Shown one piece after another: positions 7,834 to 15,468 of a stretch of DNA of 24,419 bases (position 1 is its first letter; every line of letters begins with the position of its first letter). Position numbers and translations under genes: made by a program. The stretch lies in the NCBI GenBank assembly GCA_002346545.1, contig DEAA01000035.1, positions 156,381-180,799 of the forward strand, written 5' to 3'. The notes below the pieces were generated by a model. It was not told the origin of the DNA. It made no database searches and was given only the letters and a program-made list of their open reading frames with translations. Source of the stretch: Acidobacteria bacterium UBA2994. GTDB taxonomy: Bacteria; Acidobacteriota; Vicinamibacteria; Vicinamibacterales; UBA8438.

Positions 7834-8655
7834 CTAGAAACGGAAGCGGATGCCGGTCGTGACCTGGAAACCGCCGAGGTCAACCGACACGGGCGAGTCA
7901 CCCACCTGCAGGTCAGCGGACCCGCTAACGTAGCGGAACAGCACGCCCAGTCCGAGGTGGCGCATTGTTTCGAACCCGCTGAAGAAGGGCAGGTGGTGTA
8001 GCGCGTAGACATCGATGTCGATACCCGCGTTGATGCCTAACGCGTTCTCCGACTGGGTGGTCTGGGAGTGTTTCTCGAAGATGATCTCACCAAACGGGAA
8101 GCCGATTTCCCGGTGCTGTACTGAGGAGACCAAGTCCTGCCTAGCGTTGATTAGGCTGGGACCGCCAGAGAAGGAGACGACCAGCCAGTCGGAGAACGCG
8201 GTCATCCAGAGGGCCCGCAGGTGCACGCTCAGCTCCTCCCGCCGGAGTCCCCCGGCGACGCCGCTGCTCGTTCGAGGTAGGTCGAAGAAGAACGGGTGGG
8301 GAAGCTGGGTGTTCAGTTGCGCCGAATTGATCGAGGCGTAGCTGGAGACATCCAGCCCTACCGCCAGATTGCGCCACAACAGGAAAGAGAGACCTCCGTC
8401 GATCACGACCCCTTCCCGGATTTCGTAGTCGACCTCGAAGCTGCCGAGCTCGGAGAAGGCCTCGAACGTGGTGGTGCCAGCGAAGGTACGCGAGGCTGGC
8501 CGCCAGCCGCTCTCGATGCGAGCCGTGATCCGTTCGGTCGGCCGACCCTGAGCGTAGACGACCCCTGGCAGCAATGTGATCGCAACACAGAGCGTCAGCA
8601 CGCTCAGAGACAATAGCCGCGCGGTCGATCGCAGGGTTCTGACAAGTGTCGGCAT
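7834..8655 (-). CDS. Outer-membrane beta-barrel protein (273 aa)
   Basis: A 273-residue protein with a long signal peptide (hydrophobic core LSLSVLTLCVAITLLPGVVYAQ, cleavage near 35). The mature part alternates polar and hydrophobic residues in short strands and ends in a C-terminal Phe (GIRFRF), the usual BAM recognition signature of outer-membrane barrels. Strand-like pieces include SFEVDYEIREGVVIDGGLSF, NLAVGLDVSSYA, LGLGVLFRYVSG and FQVTTGIRFRF. About 8-10 strands are likely, in the size range of OmpA/OmpW-type barrels; no known family motif is seen and the function is unknown. It begins 20 bases after the stop of the M4 protease gene, so it is probably co-transcribed. A TACAGT box (8683-8678, minus) over the protease stop could also drive it alone. 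Confidence 0.8.
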   Translation of the reverse strand: MPTLVRTLRSTARLLSLSVLTLCVAITLLPGVVYAQGRPTERITARIESGWRPASRTFAGTTTFEAFSELGSFEVDYEIREGVVIDGGLSFLLWRNLAVGLDVSSYASINSAQLNTQLPHPFFFDLPRTSSGVAGGLRREELSVHLRALWMTAFSDWLVVSFSGGPSLINARQDLVSSVQHREIGFPFGEIIFEKHSQTTQSENALGINAGIDIDVYALHHLPFFSGFETMRHLGLGVLFRYVSGSADLQVGDSPVSVDLGGFQVTTGIRFRF

Positions 8656-8675
8656 CGTGCTTTTCAGCTCTGACG

Positions 8676-10361
8676 CTACTGTACCCCGACCGCGTCCCAG
8701 GCCTGAATGACGGCCGCTTCGGGCGCGCTTCCGAGGCCATAGATATCGCGGGCCGCCTGGATAGTCGCCGCCCTGGCGTCGGAGAAGTTCGACAGCGGCG
8801 TCAGGAACTGGGTGAACGCGCGGAAGAAGATCTGCTCCATCTGTTCCCGGTTCGCGGCGCCGACCCCGGTCACGTCAAGGCCCGAGACGCGGTTCGTGCC
8901 TCCCTCGATCGCGAGGTAATAGGCATGGGTGGCGATCAGCGAGTTGGTGTGGATGCCACCGTTGTCGTCGAGGCCCAGAAAGCGGAGGTTGTAGTGGTCT
9001 GGGTCGCCGAACTGCTGCGGATTCTGTAGTGACCGGATGCCGCCCGGTTCGATTACGTCTTCGCCTAGTAGGTAGTCAGCCCGCCCGGCGCCGTCCCGAA
9101 AGAAGGGTTCGGCGTAGTGTTCTACCTCCACCCCGATGATGTCGGAGAACGCCTCGTTCAGCGCACCGGATTCGTTCAGCGGAATTAGCGCCGAGGTGAA
9201 GTCGGTGACGGCGTGCGCCAGTTCGTGGGCGACGACATCGAGGGCGCCGGAGAAGTAGCCGATGCGTTTGCCGTCCAGTAGGAGATTGGGCGGAAGTCCC
9301 TCGCCGAACACCGCCACTCCGACACCGTCCGGGCCGCAGAGGCCGCAGTAGAACGCGTTCAGGTTGAAGAGTCCGACGAGCTCGGGCGGGGCTGTAAACA
9401 CGTCCGACCGGTCGATCGGGTGGACCAGGCTGATCATCCGGACGTTCTCGGCGTTCAGGCCCTGGCGTTCGAATCGGGAGAACAGATAGTCATAGGTCCA
9501 GCCCATGCCGACATGGGCGTCGACACTTGCGCCGTCCAGCCAGTCGTTGTCGGCGTCAGCGGCTAGGTCAGCATCGAACAACTGGGTGCTTCCATTCAGC
9601 ACGGCGAGGGTGCGTACCCAATCCCCGCGGAGGTCGAAGGTATAGACATCGGCCGGGCGGAGCCGGTCGTGGGCCAAGAATGCGCCGCCGACGGTCGTGA
9701 CGCTGAGTTTCTTGCGGTCGCCCTTGACGCCCAGGCCCTCGCCGACCGTGCACTGCTGGCAGGGAAGGGTGGGCTGTTGGGTCTTCAGGTCGTTGTACGA
9801 CCAGACCACTTCGCCACTTCCGGCATCGATGAAGTACGCCATCAGCCGAGCGCCGGTGAAGACCCTGGCCTCATAGACCAGTCGATTGTCTCCAACGGCA
9901 GCCCGGGCCGGGAGCACGAGCAACCGGGGCTCGGTTAGGCGGCGACCTGAGCCCGCGAGATCATCGAAGATCTGTGCCGCCGCGGTGGGGGAGAGCGACG
10001 GCGTGGTTTCGAGGGTGAGTCGGTCGTAGAGTGTGCCGAACAGCGAGACGGTCATGCCCTGGTCGGTTTGACGGGTGATCTCGGCGCCGAACACCGGAAC
10101 CCCTCGATGGCGTTGGACGAGGCGTTCATGGGTTCTGCCGGCGACTTGCGCGTCGACGGTGCGCGCTCGCAGCGTTAGGTTCCCCTCGCGGCGCAGCGTC
10201 TCGATGGCGGCGTTGGCTTCCCGGATGGTAGCGAGATCATTCTGACTGCCGACACGCAGCGTGCGGCTGTCGGGTAGGCTCTGAGCCTGCGTGCCCGTGC
10301 CCATCGGCAGGAGGACGATGAGTACACAGAAAACGTCGACGAATGCACGAGGCGAGGGCAT
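8676..10361 (-). CDS. M4 (thermolysin-like) metalloprotease precursor
   Basis: A secreted zinc protease of 561 aa. The open frame extends upstream, but ATG 10361 directly precedes a signal peptide (FVDVFCVLIVLLPMGTGTQAQ). The propeptide follows: an FTP-like part (about 35-80) and a PepSY-like part (about 90-195, ending near MAYFIDAGSGEVVWSYN). The catalytic region has HELAHAVTD (zinc ligands His379 and His383, general base Glu380), GALNEAFSD (third ligand Glu403) and GIHTNS (His471, matching the transition-state His of thermolysin). The M4 C-terminal helical domain ends in AWDAVGVQ. Two CxxC pairs, PCQQC (201-204) and YCGLCG (339-342), are unusual for thermolysins and could be disulphides or a metal site. 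The product probably acts outside the inner membrane on proteins. It heads a likely two-gene unit with the barrel protein downstream. Confidence 0.94.
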   Translation of the reverse strand: MPSPRAFVDVFCVLIVLLPMGTGTQAQSLPDSRTLRVGSQNDLATIREANAAIETLRREGNLTLRARTVDAQVAGRTHERLVQRHRGVPVFGAEITRQTDQGMTVSLFGTLYDRLTLETTPSLSPTAAAQIFDDLAGSGRRLTEPRLLVLPARAAVGDNRLVYEARVFTGARLMAYFIDAGSGEVVWSYNDLKTQQPTLPCQQCTVGEGLGVKGDRKKLSVTTVGGAFLAHDRLRPADVYTFDLRGDWVRTLAVLNGSTQLFDADLAADADNDWLDGASVDAHVGMGWTYDYLFSRFERQGLNAENVRMISLVHPIDRSDVFTAPPELVGLFNLNAFYCGLCGPDGVGVAVFGEGLPPNLLLDGKRIGYFSGALDVVAHELAHAVTDFTSALIPLNESGALNEAFSDIIGVEVEHYAEPFFRDGAGRADYLLGEDVIEPGGIRSLQNPQQFGDPDHYNLRFLGLDDNGGIHTNSLIATHAYYLAIEGGTNRVSGLDVTGVGAANREQMEQIFFRAFTQFLTPLSNFSDARAATIQAARDIYGLGSAPEAAVIQAWDAVGVQ

Positions 10362-10415
10362 GGATGACGACTCAGGTGTGGCTATGGCGGTGGTAGGGAC
10401 CGCTAATGCCGCGTC

Positions 10416-10421
10416 ATTGTA
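10416..10421 (-). promoter_or_regulatory. Candidate -10 box (TACAAT) for the M4 protease gene
   Basis: TACAAT on the minus strand lies 54 bases before the protease ATG. It is the same hexamer as before fbaB (minus) and before the cyanophycinase gene (plus, 10452-10457). No clear -35 is seen. Confidence 0.28.
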
Positions 10422-10451
10422 GTAGATCTGAGGCCACGGCGGGAGTGGGGA

Positions 10452-10457
10452 TACAAT
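10452..10457 (+). promoter_or_regulatory. Candidate -10 box (TACAAT) for the cyanophycinase gene
   Basis: TACAAT on the plus strand lies 53 bases before ATG 10511 in the 149-base spacer shared with the divergent M4 protease gene. The two candidate boxes are 30 bases apart, back to back. No convincing -35. Confidence 0.28.
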
Positions 10458-10510
10458 CGCCTGAGTTGATCTCACTGACAATTGCGATCGGTCGTGAAGG
10501 CCGCGTTTTG

Positions 10511-11368
10511 ATGGGCCTGCTTCTCGCGCTCTTGTGCTGCGCTCTGGCACCAGCGTGGGCGCAACCGGGGGGGGCGGCTCGTGGTGCGCTCGTCCTGGTG
10601 GGCGGCGCCATGCGCGACCCCACCATTCTGGAACGGTTCATCGAACTGTCCGGCGGTCAGGATGCGCCGATCGTCGTCATCCCGACCGCGGGCGGTGCGG
10701 AGCGCTACAACCGGGACTATCCCGGACTGCGCCAGTTTCGGGAGGCTGGGGCTACCGACCTGACGGTGCTGCACACCACCGACCGGGATGAAGCCGATTC
10801 GGCAGCCTTTGTCGAGCCGCTTCGCCGTGCCCGCGGGGTCTGGTTTTCTGGCGGGCGGCAGTGGCGTCTGGCCGACGCGTATTTGGGAACCCGCGTGCAC
10901 CGAGAACTGGATGCGGTGCTCGAGCGAGGCGGCGTCATTGGTGGGTCCTCGGCCGGTGCCACGATCCTCGGCTCCTACTTGGTTAGAGGTGACACGGCCA
11001 CTAATACCATCATGATGGGCGATCACGTCGAGGGGTTCGGCTATCTTCGAGAGACCGCCATCGACCAGCACCTACTTCGACGAAACCGCCAGTTCGATCT
11101 TATCGAGGTGATCGAGGCGCATCCGTCCTTGCTGGGCATCGGGCTCGACGAAGATACCGCGATCGTCGTCGAGGGCGACCAGTTTGAGGTGATCGGGCAG
11201 AGCTATGTCGCTATATACGACCACCGGCGGCAGCTCGATTCGGGTGGTCGCTTTTACTTCTTGGGGGCCGGTGATCGCTATGACCTGGTCCGGCGCCAGG
11301 CCTATCGGGTCGAGCCTCGGCCGCGTCCGCTCGAGCGAGTCGTCGAGGAAGCCTGGCCCGGCCGCTAG
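10511..11368 (+). CDS. Secreted cyanophycinase-like serine peptidase (S51 family)
   Basis: A 285-aa hydrolase of the S51 family. Cyanophycinases split cyanophycin (multi-L-arginyl-poly-L-aspartate) into beta-Asp-Arg dipeptides; relatives are alpha-aspartyl dipeptidases. ATG 10511 directly starts a signal peptide (LLLALLCCALAPAWAQ), so the protein is exported, unlike the intracellular CphB of cyanobacteria. The sequence shows GALVLVGGAM (25-34), the nucleophile elbow GGSSAGAT with Ser147, and DQHLLRRNRQ (185-194) with the catalytic His187, in family order. No cyanophycin synthetase is in the window, so it would act on external polymer or on beta-aspartyl peptides. GAAGG lies about 10 bases before the start. 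The gene overlaps the convergent aminotransferase-fold gene by 4 bases. Confidence 0.92.
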   Translation: MGLLLALLCCALAPAWAQPGGAARGALVLVGGAMRDPTILERFIELSGGQDAPIVVIPTAGGAERYNRDYPGLRQFREAGATDLTVLHTTDRDEADSAAFVEPLRRARGVWFSGGRQWRLADAYLGTRVHRELDAVLERGGVIGGSSAGATILGSYLVRGDTATNTIMMGDHVEGFGYLRETAIDQHLLRRNRQFDLIEVIEAHPSLLGIGLDEDTAIVVEGDQFEVIGQSYVAIYDHRRQLDSGGRFYFLGAGDRYDLVRRQAYRVEPRPRPLERVVEEAWPGR

Positions 11369-12522
11369 TCCACCACCAGCGCGTCCACCAGCGCGTCCAT
11401 GTCGTCGCGGTCGTTGTAGAGGTGCGGGGCCACCCGGATCGCGTTGCCCCGCATCGAGACCGAGACCTGACGTCGGCGCAGACGTTCTTCCAGCCGGTCG
11501 CGGTCGAGGCCGGCCGGCAGGTGGAGACCGAGTAGATGAGGCGCCCGCCAGTGGGCGGACTCCATCCAGTACCCGCGCTCTGTGAGGGCGGGTGCCACTT
11601 GGTCCGTCAGATTCCGGCAATAGGCCGAGATCGCCGGTGCCGTCCACTCCAGCACCAGTTTCAACGCCGCGGCCAGCATCGGGAGCAAGGTGAAGTTCGA
11701 CCGTTCGCCGACGTCGTACCGAATGGATGCTGGCTGATATTCGTCGCGATAGTGTACGAGTTCGGCGAACTGTCCGCTATCTCGACGAGTGATCCAGTTT
11801 TCCTCAAGCGGCCTGCCGCCGTCGAGAGCCGGCCCAAAGTACGCCAGCGCGGTCGAGTAGGGACCAAGCAGCCACTTGTAACCGGCGCACACCAGTGCGT
11901 CGGGTTGAATTTCCCGGACATCGAAGGGGACGGCGCCGACTGACTGGGTGCCGTCGACGGCGACCCAGGCTCGGCACTCCCTGGCGCGCTCAGCGATCCG
12001 AGCGAGGTCGAATCTGGTGCCATCGGTCCAGTGGACGTGGGGGAGCGCGACCAGGGTCGTGTGGCGATCGATGGCGGCCAGCACTCTCGTGTTCCATGCC
12101 GCGCCACGGCCGCTATTGGCGCCTTCGTCGGGTGCGGCGACGGTTCTCAGCTCCAGCTGCTCTTCCGCGCACAGCCTTCGCCAAGCGTAGACATTGCTGG
12201 GGAACTGTTCCTCGACAATCACTACGTTGCCTCCTTGGGTGACCGGGAGGTTCCGCGCCACGATGGCAAGTCCGTAGGAGACCGACGGGAGCAGGGCGAT
12301 ACGGTTCGAGTCGGAGACATTGACCAGCCGGGAGAACAACACCCGGACGCGGTCGCTCTCCTCGAAGAAGTCCGCCGGTGTTATCAGGTGCGGGGCAGTT
12401 CGCCGGTCGATGCCAGCGATCCCGGCCGCCCGGACCGTGTCGGCCAGCGGCGCCATGTAGGCGCAATTGAGGTAGTGCACCTCATCGGGGAGCAGGAAGC
12501 GGGTTCTCTGGCAGGTGGCCAC
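11365..12522 (-). CDS. Aminotransferase class V-fold PLP-dependent enzyme
   Basis: A 385-aa fold-type I PLP enzyme of the class V group (cysteine desulphurase, kynureninase, isopenicillin-N epimerase and relatives). Visible marks: the N-terminal YLNCAYMAP (17-25), the cofactor Asp in VAVDGTQSVGAVPFD (Asp190), the ring-stacking His in LPHVHWTDG, and the Schiff-base Lys216 in CAGYKWLLGPYS. The C-terminal domain ends with the substrate-binding Arg region SMRGNAIRVAPHLYND. There is no signal peptide, so it is cytoplasmic. The start is GTG at 12522, with no in-frame ATG before the conserved N-terminus. No [Fe-S] or tryptophan-pathway neighbour indicates the substrate; the kynureninase/epimerase-like branch fits better than true IscS because the Cys-containing mobile loop is not apparent. 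Confidence 0.88.
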   Translation of the reverse strand: MATCQRTRFLLPDEVHYLNCAYMAPLADTVRAAGIAGIDRRTAPHLITPADFFEESDRVRVLFSRLVNVSDSNRIALLPSVSYGLAIVARNLPVTQGGNVVIVEEQFPSNVYAWRRLCAEEQLELRTVAAPDEGANSGRGAAWNTRVLAAIDRHTTLVALPHVHWTDGTRFDLARIAERARECRAWVAVDGTQSVGAVPFDVREIQPDALVCAGYKWLLGPYSTALAYFGPALDGGRPLEENWITRRDSGQFAELVHYRDEYQPASIRYDVGERSNFTLLPMLAAALKLVLEWTAPAISAYCRNLTDQVAPALTERGYWMESAHWRAPHLLGLHLPAGLDRDRLEERLRRRQVSVSMRGNAIRVAPHLYNDRDDMDALVDALVVD

Positions 12523-12544
12523 CGGGCGACCAGTATACGGCGCA

Positions 12545-12550
12545 TAGAAT
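12545..12550 (+). promoter_or_regulatory. Candidate -10 box (TAGAAT) for the dipeptidase gene
   Basis: CATAGAAT (12543-12550) ends 28 bases before ATG 12579, in the 56-base spacer between divergent genes. It repeats the spacing and sequence seen before the genes at 803 and 2799. Confidence 0.33.
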
Positions 12551-12578
12551 GGCGGGATACGGTTCCACGGGAGGAGCG

Positions 12579-13865
12579 ATGACAGGTTGGTCCAGGTGTC
12601 GTGTGTGGTTGGGGCTAGTCGCGGTTTGCGTCTTCACGGGGTGCGCAGCGGAACCGCCGGTCGCGATGGGAGAACGGTCTGTCGAGCCTGCCGCCGACCT
12701 CGAAACCCGCGCGCGTGAGATCCACGAGCGCGTGCTGACCATCGACACCCACGATGATATCCCGCTGAACTTTGCTACCGACGAGGTCGATCCCGGTGTT
12801 CGTGGCGCTCGACAGGTCGACTTGCCGAAGATGGAGGCGGGCGGTCTCGATGCCGGGTTCTTCGTTGTCTACGTGGCGCAGACCGAGCGCACACCGGAGA
12901 ACTACGCGCGTGCGCGAGCGGACGCGATAACCAAGTTCGAGGCCATCCACCGCATGACCGACGAGCTCTATCCGGAACGGATTGGTCTCGCGCGTGCAGC
13001 CGATGACTTCGCCAGGATCGCGGAGTCCGGTCGCCTCGTGGCTGCCATCGGGGTCGAGAATGGCTATGTCATCGGGCAGGATCTGTCGCTCGCCGAGACC
13101 TACTACGACCTCGGCGCCCGCTACTTCGGCCTGGTTCACAACGGCCACAACGACATCGCCGACTCCGCGAATCCGCGGCCCGAGCTCGGCGACCGGCCGA
13201 GCGAGCACGGTGGGCTGAGCGCCTTTGGCGAGGAGGTTGTCCGCGAGCTGAACCGACTCGGGATGATGGTCGATGTGTCGCACGCCTCGCGGGCCGCCAT
13301 GCTCGAGGTCACCCGGCTCTCCCAGGCCCCGGTGATCGCGTCACATTCCAGCGTCCGCGCGCTCGTCGACCACCCCCGGAATCTCGACGACGAGCAGTTG
13401 CGCGCGCTCGCAGACAACGATGGCGTAATGCAGACCGTGGCGCTCGACGCCTTCGTCAGTGAGGCCACCGAGGTTCGAGATGACGCAATCAGCGCTTTGC
13501 GCGAATCGGTCGGGCTTATCCCCCGGGACGACGGAGGCCTCGACGCCCTGTCGTCGGGTGACCGCGCCAGGTTCGAGCACGAGCTACGCGAGATCGACCG
13601 GATCTTCCAGCGTGCCGATGTCGCCGCGTTCGTGGATCACATTGACTACGCGGTGCAGTTGATCGGGCTCGATTACGTCGGGATCAGCTCTGATTTCGAC
13701 GGCGGGGGCGGGGTCGAGGGTTGGGACGACGCGAGCGAGAGCTTCAATGTCACACTCGAACTGGTCCGGCGAGGGTACTCCGAAGCTGAGATTGCCCAGC
13801 TCTGGGGCGGCAACCTCCTCCGTGCGCTACGGCGGGTGGAGGAGGTGGCTGCCTCGTGGCCATAG
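12579..13865 (+). CDS. Membrane dipeptidase (peptidase M19), probable lipoprotein
   Basis: A zinc-dependent dipeptidase of the renal-dipeptidase family, hydrolysing dipeptides, sometimes with D-residues. The start at 12579 is preferred over an in-frame ATG at 12549 because GGGAGGAG lies just upstream. The N-terminus (VWLGLVAVCVFTGCAAEP) has a lipoprotein-like end, with Cys22 the candidate lipidated residue, so it would be anchored facing the periplasm. The 428-aa protein shows the metal-site residues: IDTHDDIP (His58, Asp60), AIGVENGYVIG (bridging Glu160), VDVSHAS (His235) and ASHSSVRAL (His256), plus GISSDFDGG (Asp372). The C-terminal LWGGNLLRALRRVEE is the usual family ending. Family members usually have Glu-Gly (VEGG) where this one has VENG; the metal-binding Glu itself is kept. 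Confidence 0.95.
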   Translation: MTGWSRCRVWLGLVAVCVFTGCAAEPPVAMGERSVEPAADLETRAREIHERVLTIDTHDDIPLNFATDEVDPGVRGARQVDLPKMEAGGLDAGFFVVYVAQTERTPENYARARADAITKFEAIHRMTDELYPERIGLARAADDFARIAESGRLVAAIGVENGYVIGQDLSLAETYYDLGARYFGLVHNGHNDIADSANPRPELGDRPSEHGGLSAFGEEVVRELNRLGMMVDVSHASRAAMLEVTRLSQAPVIASHSSVRALVDHPRNLDDEQLRALADNDGVMQTVALDAFVSEATEVRDDAISALRESVGLIPRDDGGLDALSSGDRARFEHELREIDRIFQRADVAAFVDHIDYAVQLIGLDYVGISSDFDGGGGVEGWDDASESFNVTLELVRRGYSEAEIAQLWGGNLLRALRRVEEVAASWP

Positions 13866-13880
13866 ATCAGGAGAGCTACG

Positions 13881-14074
13881 TTATTCGTCGCCACGAGGCA
13901 CGGCCAAGGCCTCTTTGAGCAGGCCTCGGGCTCGGCCACCGGTGTTCAGTACCGGCCCGGTGGGCAGACCGAAGTCTCGTCCGTGGACGTCCATCACGAT
14001 GCACTGCTCGGCGTGGGCGACGTGGACATCCGGCGAGGCGATGTGCACATAGGCGGGCGGTCGGCGCTCGTCAT
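13881..14074 (-). pseudogene. Small gene, apparently frameshifted near its start (or a sequence error)
   Basis: On the minus strand, an ATG at 14074 follows a perfect GGAGG (14085-14081) by 6 bases, but its frame ends after 26 codons. A neighbouring frame carries protein-like sequence from GTG 14048 to TAA 13881 (55 codons) with VHVAHAEQCIVMDVHGRDFG and LPTGPVLNTGGRARGLLKE. A one-base gain in the CCGACCGCCCGCC run would join them into a ~64-aa protein starting MTSADRPP and continuing YVHIASPDV. A stop lies upstream of the GTG in its frame, and the GTG has no ribosome binding site of its own. It is compact, rich in His and Gly, with no signal peptide and no recognised family. It ends 15 bases from the dipeptidase stop. 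If the base is missing only in the assembly, this is an intact gene. Confidence 0.38.
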
Positions 14075-14113
14075 GAGTAGCCTCCTACCGTGTTCTAGTT
14101 GGCCTGAACGAGA

Positions 14114-14144
14114 TTCACCGACGTCTCAGCGATGACATAATGTC
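14114..14144 (+). promoter_or_regulatory. Candidate promoter with overlapping palindrome for frc
   Basis: TTCACC (14114-14119) and CATAAT (14136-14141) are 16 bases apart and resemble a -35/-10 pair. The -10 sits within the near-perfect palindrome GACAT-A-ATGTC (14134-14144), a position where a bound regulator would block RNA polymerase. The rest of the 13866-14199 spacer holds only the small frameshifted gene on the other strand. Confidence 0.33.
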
Positions 14145-14199
14145 GTGCTCGGCGGCCCGGCGGCGGGGTGTCCGGGACAGACCAAGGAGACTCAGGACC

Positions 14200-15444
14200 A
14201 TGAAGGCGCTCGACGGAGTTCGCATCCTCGACATGACCCATGTGCAGTCGGGGCCGACCTGCACGCAGCTGCTCGCTTGGTTTGGTGCCGACGTAATTAA
14301 GGTCGAGCGGCCGGGCAAGGGTGACGCGACACGTGGCCAGCTTCGTGACATTCCTGATGTGGACAGCCTCTATTTCACGATGCTGAACCACAACAAGCGC
14401 AGCATCACGCTCAACACGAAGGATGAGTGCGGCAAGGGCATCTTTACCCGTCTGATCGAGTCGTGTGATGTGCTGGTCGAGAACTTCGCGCCCGGCGCGC
14501 TGGATCGGATGGGCTTCTCCTGGAAGCGGATCCAGGAAATAAACCCGCGGATTATCTACGCCTCGGTGAAGGGCTTCGGCCCCGGTCCGTACGAGGACTG
14601 CAAGGTCTACGAGAACGTCGCGCAGTGCACGGGCGGCGGCGCCAGTACTACCGGGTTTCCTAGCGGGCCGCCGGTGGTGACCGGAGCGCAGATTGGCGAC
14701 TCTGGAACCGGTCTCCATCTGGCTCTGGGGATCGTCACGGCCCTCTTCCAGCGGGAGACTACCGGAAGAGGACAGCGAGTCGAATGCGCGATGCAGGATG
14801 GGGTGCTCAATCTGTGTCGCGTCAAACTTCGGGATCAGCAACGGCTGACCCACGGACCGCTCAAGGAATATCCCCAGTATCCGAATGGAACCTTTGGTGT
14901 CGCCACGCCGCGTGCGGGTAATGCATCCGGCGGTGGACAGCCTGGGTGGATCGTCAAGTGCAAGGGTTGGGAGACTGACCCAGACGCCTATCTCTACGTC
15001 ATTGCGCAGGCCGCAGCCTTCGACCGGCTGGCTAGGGTGATCGGACACGAGGACTGGCTCGGAGACCCGGAGTGGAATACCGCCGAGGCCAGACTCCCTA
15101 AGATCGATCAGATGTTCGATGAGATCGAGCAGTGGACCATGACGAAGACGAAGTTCGAGGCCATGGAGATTCTCAATCCGTTGAATGTGCCGTGCGGACC
15201 GGTGCTTTCCATGAAGGAGCTGTCCGAGGAGCCGTCGCTGCGCGCTACGGGCACTGTGGTGGAGGTTGATCATCCTACGCGCGGGGCGTATCTAACGGTT
15301 GGCAACCCGATCAAGCTGTCCGATTCACCGGTCGAGGTGCGACGGTCACCGCTGCTCGGCGAGCATACCGATGAGGTCCTGAAGCAGGTACTCGGCATGG
15401 ACGACAAGGCGATCGCGGCAGCGAAGACAGACGGCGCACTGTAG
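14200..15444 (+). CDS. frc: Formyl-CoA:oxalate CoA-transferase homologue (CoA-transferase family III)
   Basis: A family III CoA-transferase, 414 aa, very close in pattern to Oxalobacter formigenes Frc, which moves CoA from formyl-CoA to oxalate. Shared blocks: [70 protein letters not shown] and [11 protein letters not shown]. The catalytic Asp (Frc Asp169) is Asp167 in [10 protein letters not shown]. Two differences matter. Frc Trp48, known to shape oxalate specificity, is Gln47 here (ATRGQLRD). The Gly-rich loop GGGGQ has Ser for its first Gly (SGGGQ, 243-247). A segment of about 13 residues before this loop is also missing. ATG 14200 has AAGGAGA upstream; an earlier in-frame ATG lacks one. 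The reductase-family gene follows 24 bases later. No oxalyl-CoA decarboxylase gene is present, so the physiological acid may not be oxalate. Confidence 0.92.
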   Translation: MKALDGVRILDMTHVQSGPTCTQLLAWFGADVIKVERPGKGDATRGQLRDIPDVDSLYFTMLNHNKRSITLNTKDECGKGIFTRLIESCDVLVENFAPGALDRMGFSWKRIQEINPRIIYASVKGFGPGPYEDCKVYENVAQCTGGGASTTGFPSGPPVVTGAQIGDSGTGLHLALGIVTALFQRETTGRGQRVECAMQDGVLNLCRVKLRDQQRLTHGPLKEYPQYPNGTFGVATPRAGNASGGGQPGWIVKCKGWETDPDAYLYVIAQAAAFDRLARVIGHEDWLGDPEWNTAEARLPKIDQMFDEIEQWTMTKTKFEAMEILNPLNVPCGPVLSMKELSEEPSLRATGTVVEVDHPTRGAYLTVGNPIKLSDSPVEVRRSPLLGEHTDEVLKQVLGMDDKAIAAAKTDGAL

Positions 15445-15468
15445 GGCGGTGCCGAAGGATACAGATAG

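Noticed and set aside
14095..15273. A 392-codon open frame on the minus strand opposite frc
   Set aside because: Its composition (Arg/His-rich, no domain) is typical of an antisense shadow in GC-rich DNA; the plus strand carries the fully recognisable CoA-transferase.
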